Part shown: positions 1-8,643 of the stretch, in pieces
Layout: each line of letters begins with the position of its first letter
How positions within the stretch are numbered: the stretch's first letter is position 1
Source: Bombella intestini
GTDB lineage: Bacteria > Pseudomonadota > Alphaproteobacteria > Acetobacterales > Acetobacteraceae
Assembly (NCBI RefSeq): GCF_002003665.1
Contig: NZ_JATM01000002.1
Location: 248,001-312,000, forward strand
Length of the DNA: 64,000 nucleotides
Direction: 5' to 3'
Position numbers and translations under genes: made by a program
The notes under the pieces: model-generated
What the model was told of the DNA's origin: nothing
The model's database searches: none
What the model saw: the letters and a program-made list of their open reading frames with translations, nothing else

Positions 1-2
1 CG

Positions 3-2030
3 CTGGATGAAGCCTTGCGCAACGTTCCCGGTATTACGGCGTCTGTTGGGGAAGGGGCTGGCGGCCTGAATGGGGATCAGTTCCTCATCCGTGGTTTCCC
101 GGCACAGAATGACATTTATGAAGATGGCTTGCGGGACTTTGGTGTCTATTCCCGTGACAGCTTCAATTATGATTCGGTCAACGTCATCAAGGGGCCGTCC
201 TCACAGGTTTTTGGTAATGGTACGACAGGCGGTGCCATCAATGTCGTCACGAAGACGCCAACTGTTAATGACCACTATAATGTGGATTTCAGCGGTGGGT
301 CTGCGAATTATTTCCGTGGCACGGTGGATGTGAATAAGCGCATCAACGATACAACGGCTTTCCGTTTGGAGGGGCTGGGTGCGTCTAATGATGTAGTCGG
401 GCGAGACCATGTCTGGGATCATCGCTGGGGTATTGCCCCCTCCATCGCTTTTGGGCTGGGGACGAAGACGACCGTTGTGCTTCAGGTCATGCATGAGACG
501 GATGACAGCGTGCCGGATTACGGTATGCCGGTTATCAAGGCTCGTGGTTCCGCTTATGGGCGGCCGATCTCGGAATATGGTGTGCCCCGCCAAAACTGGT
601 ACGGCAAGCAGCAGGACCATAACCATACCGATGACACGATGGAGACGTTGCGGTTAAAGCATATCTTCAATGATCATCTGACATTCCATAACGACTTGCG
701 CTTTGGTGAGTATAGCCGTGACTTTGAGGCCTCCAAGGTTCAGTGCGGTACGAAATGCGTCAATGCACTGAATAGTGGCAATTACGGTGCCGGTGTGATT
801 ACTCGCAACACTAATGGTAGTGTGCCGCTGCCTTATAAGCAGAATAGTTGGTCCTTCCAGGATGTCGCTTCCTTACAGGCTGACTTCAATACGGGCTTCC
901 TGCGGCATCAGGTCGTGACCGGGTTTGATATGGAATATGTCCATGATTCCCGTCAGCAGGATACGTATCAGGGTGTGTCTCTTACTAAGGCCGTCCCAAC
1001 GGCGAACATGCTGAACCCGGACCCATATAATGTGCCGGATGCGATGGTTCGCCGTGTTTCAGCTAAAGCGGATTCTATGCCGAATATTGCGGGTATCGGT
1101 AAAAAGCCGAATAGCCGGGGCTATGGGTTTGATACAGGTATCTTCCTGTATGACCAGATATGGCTGACGAAATGGGCGTCTATCAAAGGTGGGTTCCGTT
1201 GGGATCGCTGGCAGAGCAATTACCGGGCATACGGCCTGTCTGAGCTGCCGAATAATCCGGATAAGAGTTTCCCACAGACGACCAATACCTTTAATCCCAC
1301 GGCCAGCCTCGTGCTGACCCCGACCAAATGGCAGACGGTTTATTTCACCTATGCTAGCTCCACCACACCGACAGGTATGTATGTGACCAGCGGTGCCGTG
1401 CCGGTCCGTCCGGGATCACAAGGAACTGTGGATACACGCCCGCAGCGTGCTCGCCTTTATGAGGTCGGTAGTAAGTTTAGCCTGTTCCATGATCGTCTGG
1501 GGGCGACCATCTCGCTCTTCCGCTTGGATAAGAGCAATGCTCTGACGACTGACCCTGTGTCTAACTCCACCATCAACACGGGTGCCCAGCAGCGTAACCA
1601 AGGTATGGAGCTTTCCCTTGGTGGGATGATCCTGCCGGGCTGGAACATCACGGCCACCTATGCGCTGTATGATCCGAAAACGTCTTCCAATGGTGGCGGG
1701 CGGATGCGTAACCAGATTCAGTATGTACCGCACAATCAGGCGACGCTCTGGTCTGCTTATGAGGCCTTTCCCGGTACGCCGTGGAACTTCACTATCGGCG
1801 GTGGTCTGACGTGGCGTCAGGGTGTGTATCTGAATAACGACAACACGGCCAAGGTGCCCGCTAATGTGGATTTTGACTCCGTTATCTCCCATCATTTTGG
1901 GCGGCACTGGCAGGTCTCCCTCAACGGGTACAATCTGGCGAACCGTTTGAATTACAATAGTCTTTTCACGGGCTATGCCACACCGGCACCGGGGCGGACG
2001 TTCCTTGGTCGCCTGACTATGGATTACTGA
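3..2030 (+). CDS. Catecholate-siderophore TonB-dependent receptor, Fiu/PiuA-like (5' end outside window)
   Basis: Outer-membrane beta-barrel receptor that would import ferric catecholate siderophores using TonB energy. The reading frame is open to the first base (LDEALRNVPG precedes any start codon), so the signal peptide, TonB box and start of the plug lie upstream. Visible plug motifs are IRGF, DGLRDFGVYSRDSFN and IKGPSSQVFGNG...GGAINVVTK, the arrangement typical of Fiu/PiuA. The barrel follows and ends in an aromatic residue (LTMDY). The next gene is a PiuC-type hydroxylase, matching the fiu-ybiX and piuA-piuC pairs, which supports the substrate class. A clean terminator follows the stop. 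The precise siderophore cannot be read from the sequence. Confidence 0.88.
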   Translation: MDEALRNVPGITASVGEGAGGLNGDQFLIRGFPAQNDIYEDGLRDFGVYSRDSFNYDSVNVIKGPSSQVFGNGTTGGAINVVTKTPTVNDHYNVDFSGGSANYFRGTVDVNKRINDTTAFRLEGLGASNDVVGRDHVWDHRWGIAPSIAFGLGTKTTVVLQVMHETDDSVPDYGMPVIKARGSAYGRPISEYGVPRQNWYGKQQDHNHTDDTMETLRLKHIFNDHLTFHNDLRFGEYSRDFEASKVQCGTKCVNALNSGNYGAGVITRNTNGSVPLPYKQNSWSFQDVASLQADFNTGFLRHQVVTGFDMEYVHDSRQQDTYQGVSLTKAVPTANMLNPDPYNVPDAMVRRVSAKADSMPNIAGIGKKPNSRGYGFDTGIFLYDQIWLTKWASIKGGFRWDRWQSNYRAYGLSELPNNPDKSFPQTTNTFNPTASLVLTPTKWQTVYFTYASSTTPTGMYVTSGAVPVRPGSQGTVDTRPQRARLYEVGSKFSLFHDRLGATISLFRLDKSNALTTDPVSNSTINTGAQQRNQGMELSLGGMILPGWNITATYALYDPKTSSNGGGRMRNQIQYVPHNQATLWSAYEAFPGTPWNFTIGGGLTWRQGVYLNNDNTAKVPANVDFDSVISHHFGRHWQVSLNGYNLANRLNYNSLFTGYATPAPGRTFLGRLTMDY

Positions 2031-2102
2031 GTGTTGGGGCCGGTCATGCCTCCTGCATGTCCGGTCTTGAAACCTCTGGATGATGGTGTGAAGGTTTCAC
2101 AT

Positions 2103-2130
2103 GGAGCAGACGGCCTCGTCTGCTCCTTTT
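2103..2130 (+). terminator. Rho-independent terminator after the Fiu-like receptor
   Basis: A perfect 10-bp stem (2103-2112 with 2117-2126) closes a GCCT loop and is followed by TTTT. It lies 73 bases after the receptor stop and before the PiuC ribosome site. A weaker inverted repeat, GAAACCT/AGGTTTC, sits just upstream at 2069-2098. Transcription of the hydroxylase may therefore depend on readthrough or its own promoter. Confidence 0.75.
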
Positions 2131-2176
2131 CCTGTAAGTGGCGGTGCCGCCGGGCCTGCCTGAAAGGCATGATCTC

Positions 2177-2860
2177 ATGATGTTGCATATTCCGGGTGTT
2201 CTCACGGCAGAAGAACTGGCCGATCTACGGTCCCGTTTGGCAGCGGGGGAGTGGGTTGATGGCCGGGGTACGGCCGGGGCACAATCTGGCAGTGTGAAGA
2301 ATAATCTCCAAATCGCTCCAGACAGCCCATTAGGGAAGGAACTTTCCACTTTTGTGCTGCGTAAGCTGGGGACGAACCCGCTTTATAACAGTGCCGTTCT
2401 ACCGCTCCGTCTCGTACCACCACTCTTTAATCGTTATGATGTGGGGATGAATTTTGGGGCGCATGTTGATAACGCCCTGCGGCCTATTCCCGGTACGGGG
2501 CATCGCATCCGTACGGATGTGTCCAGCACGCTTTTTATTTCCGATCTTGATGAATATGACGGGGGCGAGCTGGTTCTTCATGGGCCATCAGAAGAAAAGC
2601 GTGTGCGCCTGCCTGCGGGGGATATGATTGTCTATCCTACCACGGCCCTGCATACGGTCACCCCCGTGACACGGGGCAGCCGCTGGGGGTCTTTCTTCTG
2701 GGCACAGTCCGTCATCCGGTCGCAGGAACATCGGTCCATCCTGTTTGATCTGGACCAGAGCATCATGGCCCTGACCCAGAGTCACGGCCCTAAGAACGCA
2801 GAAGTACTGCGTTTGACCAATGTTTATCACAACCTGCTGCGGACATGGGCAGAGATGTGA
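2177..2860 (+). CDS. Fe(II)/2-oxoglutarate PKHD-type hydroxylase (PiuC/YbiX family)
   Basis: A non-heme iron dioxygenase of 227 residues, the usual PiuC/YbiX length. The double-stranded beta-helix fold carries the iron-binding HxD (NFGAHVDNALR), the distal histidine (TALHTVTPVTRGSR) and, nearby, the arginine expected to bind 2-oxoglutarate. Homologues sit beside catechol-siderophore receptors and are thought to help process siderophore-linked cargo; the real substrate is unknown. The start is placed at the ATG at 2177, with GAAAGG nine bases upstream. An upstream in-frame GTG at 2138 would add 13 residues and lacks a comparable ribosome site. The gene is convergent with the next receptor. Confidence 0.85.
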   Translation: MMLHIPGVLTAEELADLRSRLAAGEWVDGRGTAGAQSGSVKNNLQIAPDSPLGKELSTFVLRKLGTNPLYNSAVLPLRLVPPLFNRYDVGMNFGAHVDNALRPIPGTGHRIRTDVSSTLFISDLDEYDGGELVLHGPSEEKRVRLPAGDMIVYPTTALHTVTPVTRGSRWGSFFWAQSVIRSQEHRSILFDLDQSIMALTQSHGPKNAEVLRLTNVYHNLLRTWAEM

Positions 2861-2867
2861 GGTCTGA

Positions 2868-2886
2868 CCCGCTTCTTAGAAGCGGG
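2868..2886. terminator. Hairpin between convergent genes, stop codon in the loop
   Basis: CCCGCTTC (2868-2875) pairs perfectly with GAAGCGGG (2879-2886) around a three-base loop that is the TAA stop codon of the minus-strand receptor. No T-run follows on either strand, so it may block or process transcripts rather than act as a classical terminator. Confidence 0.45.
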
Positions 2887-5428
2887 CTGACACGTCTAGA
2901 TAGTAATAACCACCATTAATGCCGAGCTGGGAGGTACTCATGTAATATTTGGGTGCCCCCAGATAGCGGTTCCCACGGGGCACCTTGCTGGGGAACGCAG
3001 CGAAGATGTTGTTCCCGCCCAGTGTCGCACTCCACACTTTGGTGATGTTGTAGGTCACCGAAAGATTGGTCGTCCATTTCGGCTTGTTATGGAACTGGAG
3101 ATAGTTGGTGGTGGAGGCAGTCGAGGTGTTGTTGTTCTTATAATAGGTAAGAGCGGAAGTCGTCTGTCCGTATCGGATTTCATGCAGGGCTACGGCCCAG
3201 CGATGGGCTGGTGATACCCATGTGCCACCAAAGATGATCTTGCTGCGGGGATAGGCCGTAGTGATGTAGGCTCGGCTTGGCGCATTGAGAACTGGCGTGC
3301 CATCGCTACGGACGGCCTGATGGCGCAGCCTCGTGCGGTTAAGATTGAGGGCGGCATCCCAGTCGATATGTCCAGCGTGGCGGAACTTGGTGGTGTAGGT
3401 GATGGTCATGTCCATGCCCTGCGTGCGGGTATTGGCCACATTGGCAAACCACTGGGTGGACAGGTTATTATTATTGATGTTGGCGGGCAGGTCCGTAATG
3501 CCATTGGCTGCCAGAACATTGGCGGCTTCCACGCCGTAGATATTGTTTCCGGGCAGGATGCGGCCCCGTAGGTCGATTTGGTAAAAGTCAGTCGTGACAT
3601 GCAGCCCTTTGAAGGGCTCGGCAATGATGCCGCCTTCTACGTTCGTGCTTTGCTCCGGCTTCAGACGCTGGGCGCCGCTGGCAATGGCACCGGGTGAGTT
3701 AGCTGCTACCAGCCCACGGGCTACGGTCGGGGAAAGGGTCAGGGCTGAATAATGCTCTTGTGCCAGAGTGGGGGCATGGAAACCGTTGCTAAAGGTTGCC
3801 CGGAAGGCCAGACGTTTTGATACATCATAGCGTGTGGAAATCTTGCCAGTCTGGGTATTGCCGACATCTGTGTAATGTTCATACCGCCCGGCCATGTCTA
3901 GCTGCCAGTTTTTTGTCAGATGGGTGGCGATATCAATATAGCCGGAAACTACATCACGGTTTGAATTGCCTGCACTCCGGGGGCTTGTGCCCGCAAGGGC
4001 TAGGCTTGTCCCGCCGCCATATGTGCTGGCGCTGGAACCTTCAGCGATGGAATATGCTTCATAACGGTAGCCTGCACCCCCGGCGAGGTTGATGCTATGG
4101 GGCCAGAAGGGGAGATAGAGCTTCCGGTTCAGGTTCAGCTCATTATTCCATTGCGTGTCATTAAAGCCCTGCACCCTTTTATAGGTTGTCTGAAGAGCAG
4201 AGGCAGGCAGGGCTTTGTTGGCGTCATTCTTCAGGCCGATATTGTCGAAATCTCGCCCGTAGGTGCTGGAAAGGTCCCAGTGCCAGCCCGCAAGGCGGCC
4301 TTTTAGTCCTGCCGTGATTTCAAAGTCATTTTCTTCCAACGTCTGGAGAGGGGAGTAGCCGTCAGGATAAATGGCGGCATAACCCGGTGTGCTGGAGAGG
4401 GAAGAGGGCAGACGATAATTTTGGAAGGCTTCCGCATGACGGTGGGCATAGGTAGCCGTGCTGTAGAGCTGGAGTGTGTTGGTAATGTCGTAGCCTGCAT
4501 TGATGGCTACGGACTCACGGGTCTGCTCTGGTTGGCTTAGGATTTTGTTGATGGTTGTTCCGGTCCGGCTATCTGGTGCGGAGCGGAAACTGTGATCCTG
4601 ATGGACGAGATCACCGCTGACATGGATGAAACCACGGTCCTGTGCAAACGATGCCCCGCCATCGATGAAGATACCTTGTTGGTAGCCATCGCCATCACTG
4701 GTAATGCCGCTGTTGGAGCGTATCGTCAGGCCATGATCCTGTTTTTTGAGGATGATGTTTACCACGCCTGCAATAGCGTCTGACCCATATTGGGCAGAGG
4801 CACCGTCTCTCAGCACTTCGATATGATCAATAGCGGAGAGGGGGATCATGTCGATGTCGGTAGGGGTGGTGCCTTGCTGTGGGCCAGTATCGGCGTAGAT
4901 GTTGGCCGTGGTGTGCCGCCTGTGCCCGTTCACGAGGATTAGCGTCTCATTGGAACTTAGCCCTCGTAGGCTGATGGAATCAGTTAGGGCACCTGCATCA
5001 AAACCACCTGTGGGTACGGTGAGGGACGGCAGCAGGAGCTGCATGGCATCACGCAGGGTTGGCTGACCGGTGTTGGTGAGCTGCTTGCTGGAGACAACAT
5101 CAACGGGAGCAATGGAATCACGGGCCTTTTTCCCAATCTCTCGTGTACCGGTGACGATGAGGGTTTCCGTGCCGCCCTGCACCTGCTGGACATGTCGTTG
5201 CAGGAGCGGTGCAGCGGCCTGTTTTTTGGTGACCTTCCTTGATGAGGGAGTCTTTTTATGGGGGGTATGTGGCTGCTCAATAGTTTGGTCCCTATCTGCG
5301 GCATTAGCCTGAAGCGGCAGAATGGGGATGCAACCCAGCCCGATTCCAAGCAGGGAGGGCAGGGAAGCGAAACGGCGCGAAAGAAGCAGGGAACGCATCG
5401 GGACCAACTTTCCAGCAGATGAGATCAT
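2876..5428 (-). CDS. TonB-dependent receptor (substrate unknown)
   Basis: Outer-membrane receptor of 850 residues. A signal peptide ends at about residue 43 (PLQANA). It is followed by a Lys/Thr-rich linker, a TonB box near residues 87-96 (TETLIVTGTR), and a plug with LRDAMQLLLPSLTV, LRGLSSNETLILVNGHRRH and IEVLRDGASAQYGSDAIAGVVNIIL. The barrel ends in DVSARF with the terminal phenylalanine expected for BAM recognition. The plug resembles the broad CirA/vitamin B12-type group more than siderophore receptors such as Fiu. The start at 5428 has AGGA only two bases away; the next ATG (5398, MRSLLLSRRF) has GGAAAG at better spacing and leaves an intact signal peptide, so it may be the true start. 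Confidence 0.85.
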   Translation of the reverse strand: MISSAGKLVPMRSLLLSRRFASLPSLLGIGLGCIPILPLQANAADRDQTIEQPHTPHKKTPSSRKVTKKQAAAPLLQRHVQQVQGGTETLIVTGTREIGKKARDSIAPVDVVSSKQLTNTGQPTLRDAMQLLLPSLTVPTGGFDAGALTDSISLRGLSSNETLILVNGHRRHTTANIYADTGPQQGTTPTDIDMIPLSAIDHIEVLRDGASAQYGSDAIAGVVNIILKKQDHGLTIRSNSGITSDGDGYQQGIFIDGGASFAQDRGFIHVSGDLVHQDHSFRSAPDSRTGTTINKILSQPEQTRESVAINAGYDITNTLQLYSTATYAHRHAEAFQNYRLPSSLSSTPGYAAIYPDGYSPLQTLEENDFEITAGLKGRLAGWHWDLSSTYGRDFDNIGLKNDANKALPASALQTTYKRVQGFNDTQWNNELNLNRKLYLPFWPHSINLAGGAGYRYEAYSIAEGSSASTYGGGTSLALAGTSPRSAGNSNRDVVSGYIDIATHLTKNWQLDMAGRYEHYTDVGNTQTGKISTRYDVSKRLAFRATFSNGFHAPTLAQEHYSALTLSPTVARGLVAANSPGAIASGAQRLKPEQSTNVEGGIIAEPFKGLHVTTDFYQIDLRGRILPGNNIYGVEAANVLAANGITDLPANINNNNLSTQWFANVANTRTQGMDMTITYTTKFRHAGHIDWDAALNLNRTRLRHQAVRSDGTPVLNAPSRAYITTAYPRSKIIFGGTWVSPAHRWAVALHEIRYGQTTSALTYYKNNNTSTASTTNYLQFHNKPKWTTNLSVTYNITKVWSATLGGNNIFAAFPSKVPRGNRYLGAPKYYMSTSQLGINGGYYYLDVSARF

Positions 5429-5778
5429 AATCCTGCACGCAGAGTAGGAGGTTCTGGAGCAAGAACTATCTCAAATAGTGAAAATAGAAAAAAACTAAGT
5501 GTTGACCTGATATAGAATGGCTTCTTTTCTGGCTATGGAATAAAGGGTGTTATGAACAAACCGCAGCATGAAAGACACAATTGTGTGTTGTTCAGAACAC
5601 AAAATAAACTATAATTAATAGTTAAAAATCACTCAGCCCGACACCCTATCTACTACAGATGGGCAGGGCAGCAATCAGAAACTATGATGATTGCTTAGTG
5701 ATAGCCTGTCATGGCTGAGGACAACGGCGGGGAAGACCCCGCTCAGGGTCCGGCTAACTGTGGATTACTAAAGCTGAT
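5429..5778. other. A+T-rich intergenic region with short palindromes (350 bp)
   Basis: No gene is visible. The region lies between the start of the TonB receptor and the stop of minE, both on the minus strand. It holds a perfect 12-bp palindrome ACACAATTGTGT (5575-5586), TGTTC-A-GAACA (5589-5599), an AACTAT/ATAGTT inverted repeat overlapping a TATAAT (5610-5615), and a GCGGGG-AAGA-CCCCGC hairpin (5727-5742) that could end minE transcripts although no T-run follows. It should contain the receptor promoter, but I see no convincing -35/-10 pair or Fur box. Confidence 0.5.
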
Positions 5779-6087
5779 TTAGAGGTCCTCATTAGGCGTC
5801 ACGGTGGAGACCTGCGCCCTCAGGCCACTCTGGGGCACTTGAATGTCGATTTCCAGCTTGGAACATTTCTGGCCCCGATCCATCTTAATCTGCACATTGT
5901 CTTCATCAATGGAGACATGACGTGCCAGAACCTCGAGGATTTCCGCATGGAGAGTGCGCAAGAGGGTGGAATCACCTCCCTCTTGAGCTTGACGCTCATG
6001 CGCTAGAAGAATTTGCAGTCGGTCCCGCGCCACATTGCTGCTTGCCTCGGAGCGTTTCCGGGAAAAAAAGCTGTCCAGAAAACTCAT
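5779..6087 (-). CDS. minE: Cell-division topological specificity factor MinE
   Basis: MinE drives pole-to-pole oscillation of MinCD by stimulating MinD ATPase. At 102 residues it is slightly longer than the usual 85-90. It begins with the amphipathic [10 protein letters not shown] membrane-targeting segment, followed by the classic MinD-binding helix [13 protein letters not shown] (residues 20-32). The C-terminal dimerisation domain includes [18 protein letters not shown]-like beta strands. Its ATG overlaps the minD stop by four bases, so translation is probably coupled. The extra length is a short acidic tail ending NEDL. Confidence 0.95.
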   Translation of the reverse strand: MSFLDSFFSRKRSEASSNVARDRLQILLAHERQAQEGGDSTLLRTLHAEILEVLARHVSIDEDNVQIKMDRGQKCSKLEIDIQVPQSGLRAQVSTVTPNEDL

Positions 6088-6899
6088 GAGCCCCTCTTTT
6101 TGAAAATGCGATCAAACAGACCACGTTTCTCTGTCGGAATTGTGACGGGGACGTCTTTGCCTTCCAGCCGGTCTACAGCTTCGAAATAGGCAAGAGCGGG
6201 AGCACTTTCTGGTGAGGCAAAAGTGACAGGGGCACCAACGTTGGAGGCCTTGAGGACGTCTTCACTCTCGGGCACGATGCCAAGCAGGGGAAGGGAGAGA
6301 ATACCCACGACATCCTCAACACTCAGCATCTCCCCACGGGAGGCGCGGCTCGGGTCGTAGCGTGTTACGAGTAGGTGTTTTTCTATCGTCTCACCCTTCT
6401 GTGCACGGGCCGTTTGGCTGTCGAGCATCCCGATGATACGGTCTGAATCACGCACAGAGCTGACTTCAGGGTTGGTGACAATCACGGCATGGTCGGCGTG
6501 GTGCATGGCTAGACGGGCACCGCGTTCAATTCCGGCAGGACTGTCACAGAGGATCCAGTCGAAACGTTCCCGCAATTCGTCCATCACTCGTTCTACGCCC
6601 TCGCTTGTCAGGGCATCTTTATCACGGGTTTGGGAGGCCGGCAGAATGGACAGGGTATCGCAGCGTTTATCACGGATCAGCGCCTGATTGAGTGTGGCTT
6701 CGCCCTGAATCACATTGATGAGGTCGAACACAACGCGGCGTTCCACCCCCATGATGAGGTCCAGATTACGCAGCCCGACATCGAAGTCGACCACCGCCAC
6801 ATTTTGCCCACTTCGTGCCAGAGCGGCCCCAAGGGCGGCTGTTGTGGTTGTCTTACCAACCCCCCCCTTGCCGGATGTAACAACGACGATCTTTGCCAT
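6084..6899 (-). CDS. minD: Septum-site-determining ATPase MinD
   Basis: A membrane-associated P-loop ATPase of 271 residues that recruits MinC. It has the deviant Walker A GKGGVGKT (residues 10-17), the [13 protein letters not shown] switch region and CDSPAGIE (Walker B region). The C-terminal amphipathic membrane helix is [12 protein letters not shown]. It lies downstream of minC with a 177-bp gap, unusually wide for min genes; a TTGACA-like element lies in that gap on the minus strand, but no good -10 accompanies it. Translation is coupled to minE. Confidence 0.97.
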   Translation of the reverse strand: MAKIVVVTSGKGGVGKTTTTAALGAALARSGQNVAVVDFDVGLRNLDLIMGVERRVVFDLINVIQGEATLNQALIRDKRCDTLSILPASQTRDKDALTSEGVERVMDELRERFDWILCDSPAGIERGARLAMHHADHAVIVTNPEVSSVRDSDRIIGMLDSQTARAQKGETIEKHLLVTRYDPSRASRGEMLSVEDVVGILSLPLLGIVPESEDVLKASNVGAPVTFASPESAPALAYFEAVDRLEGKDVPVTIPTEKRGLFDRIFKKRGS

Positions 6900-7076
6900 G
6901 GACTCTTCAGCTTTCCCGTAGTGGCCCGTAAGCCTTTGTTAACACTGTTACAGACTGTCAAGGTTCAGGAAAAGCGAACCTTATTCTATTGCTTCGTACT
7001 CTACCGCATTGACTAGGCATTGATAAGACATTCTACCGGCAAAATGGGATTTTCCTTTTCGCTGGAAAGATAAATA

Positions 7077-7865
7077 TCATGCCTTAACAGTTCCTGCCGG
7101 AAGAGGAACAACTTTCAAGCGTTCATCTTCTAGATAAACCTGTGCGGCTTGCCCAATTGATTCCTCTGGCATTTCCTCGGCGACCATATAGAAGCCATCA
7201 ATAGCTAGCAGTTCGGCTTCCATTTTGGCGGTATAGATGCGGGCATGGGGGTGGCCGTCTACACCGGCTATGGCCCGCCCGCGCAGTGGGCCATAGACAT
7301 GGACAGACCCCCCGGCAATGATCTCAGCCCCGGAGGAGACGGCTCCCAGCACAATGACATCACCATCAGGATTCTGGATGGACTGCCCGGACCGCACAGC
7401 ACGGTTGATGATGAGGGGCTCCCGCAATGTTACGGCGGTGGAGCTGCTATCCTGTTTATCTTCTTCATTGTCGGGGAGTTTTACAGGGCCGCTCGGGCGT
7501 CCTCCCTGAAGTTCGATGGGCCATTCCCAAGACTGGAGTGCTTCCCAGTGGCGGTCTCCACCTTCTATGCCAATCAGATGCACATGGCGTTGGCGTAGCT
7601 CCTGCTGGAAGTCGGCTAGGCCCTCTGTGTGTTCATCCAGCAAGCTGAGGTCCAGAATGACAGGCTGACGGTTGAAGAACCCGGCTGCCCGCCTCATATG
7701 CTCATCAAGGCCAGCCAGCCATTCCTTTAGAGGTGCCTCTGGAGAGAGGATAAGTGCCAAAAAGGAACGACCCCGGGCACGAATGGTCATAGCGTTGGAT
7801 GCCGGGGCTTGCACTGTAGGCGCATCTGACAGATGGAATGACTGAGATGCTGATGGGCTGGACAT
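7077..7865 (-). CDS. minC: Septum-site-determining protein MinC
   Basis: Inhibitor of FtsZ polymerisation, recruited to membrane by MinD. The 262-residue protein has an N-terminal FtsZ-inhibiting domain (about residues 20-115, FLALILSPEAPLKEWLAGLD), a linker, and a C-terminal beta-helix (about 150-262). The helix carries the conserved VRSGQSIQNPDGDVIVLG and GGSVHVYGPLRGRAIAG motifs that bind MinD and mediate dimerisation. It is divergent from the probable fzlA, separated by 82 bp, so the two sets of division genes share a control region. Confidence 0.95.
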   Translation of the reverse strand: MSSPSASQSFHLSDAPTVQAPASNAMTIRARGRSFLALILSPEAPLKEWLAGLDEHMRRAAGFFNRQPVILDLSLLDEHTEGLADFQQELRQRHVHLIGIEGGDRHWEALQSWEWPIELQGGRPSGPVKLPDNEEDKQDSSSTAVTLREPLIINRAVRSGQSIQNPDGDVIVLGAVSSGAEIIAGGSVHVYGPLRGRAIAGVDGHPHARIYTAKMEAELLAIDGFYMVAEEMPEESIGQAAQVYLEDERLKVVPLPAGTVKA

Positions 7866-7947
7866 GAACTTGGGGTCACCGTAGCTGTGTCTGGATTGAT
7901 CGGAATGGTCTCTGTTCCCTGGTGCAAAAATGCCGTAGGAAAAACAT

Positions 7948-8616
7948 ATGCGTATACTGCATCACTTACCCCTGTCTCCGCAATCGCGTTTTGTACGGCT
8001 TATGCTGGCAGAGAAGAAACTGCCTTTCGAGCTTGTCGTGGAAAAGACGTGGGAGCAGAACGAACGCTTTTACGACCTAAACCCAGCAGGTGAGGTTCCT
8101 GTTTTGGTGGAGGATAACGGCATTATCGTGCCCGGTGGGCGGGTTATTGCTGAGTATCTGGAAGATGCCTATCCGGAGATCTCCCTCATGGGGCGTAGTC
8201 TGACTGATCGTGTGGAGGTCCGCCGCCTGATGGACTGGTTCGAGCGACTGTTCCAGCAGGAGGTTATGGTCAATCTGTTGGGGGAGAAGGTCGAGAAGCG
8301 TCTTTTCGGGCAGGGTCATCCTGATGGTAAAGTGCTTCAGGCTGGTTACAAGAATCTCCGTTTCCATCTCGATTATATCGGTTATCTGGCCGAAACACGG
8401 ACATGGCTTGGTGGTTCTGTTTTGACAGCAGCAGATTTTATAGCCGCAGCCCACATCTCCGCATTGGACTTTCTGGGGGATATCGACTGGCGTCGGGCCC
8501 CATGTGTGCGAGATTGGTACGCCCGCATTAAGTCTCGTCCCTGTTTCCGGGACCTCTTGAGTGATCGTGTTAGCGGTGTGAAGCCTCCTGCCCATTATGC
8601 TGATCTTGATTTTTGA
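7948..8616 (+). CDS. fzlA: GST-fold protein, probable FtsZ regulator FzlA
   Basis: A 222-residue protein with a glutathione S-transferase fold. The N-terminal thioredoxin-like half contains LSPQSRFVRLMLAEK and NPAGEVPVLVEDNG; the C-terminal helical half contains LTAADFIAAAHISALDFLGD. The ending PPAHYADLDF matches my recollection of the conserved tail of FzlA, the alphaproteobacterial protein that binds and curves FtsZ filaments and promotes constriction. The N-terminal SPQSR lacks the usual catalytic Tyr/Ser arrangement of detoxifying GSTs. Location next to minCDE supports a division role. An ordinary GST remains possible. AGGA precedes the ATG by about seven bases. Confidence 0.75.
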   Translation: MRILHHLPLSPQSRFVRLMLAEKKLPFELVVEKTWEQNERFYDLNPAGEVPVLVEDNGIIVPGGRVIAEYLEDAYPEISLMGRSLTDRVEVRRLMDWFERLFQQEVMVNLLGEKVEKRLFGQGHPDGKVLQAGYKNLRFHLDYIGYLAETRTWLGGSVLTAADFIAAAHISALDFLGDIDWRRAPCVRDWYARIKSRPCFRDLLSDRVSGVKPPAHYADLDF

Positions 8617-8643
8617 GCGAACGCCGAGAAAGGTGATGTGGGC

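Noticed and set aside
5501-5552. TTGACC...TATGGAAT as a plus-strand promoter between the TonB receptor and minE
   Set aside because: Spacing is too wide and nothing on the plus strand lies downstream except antisense of min genes.
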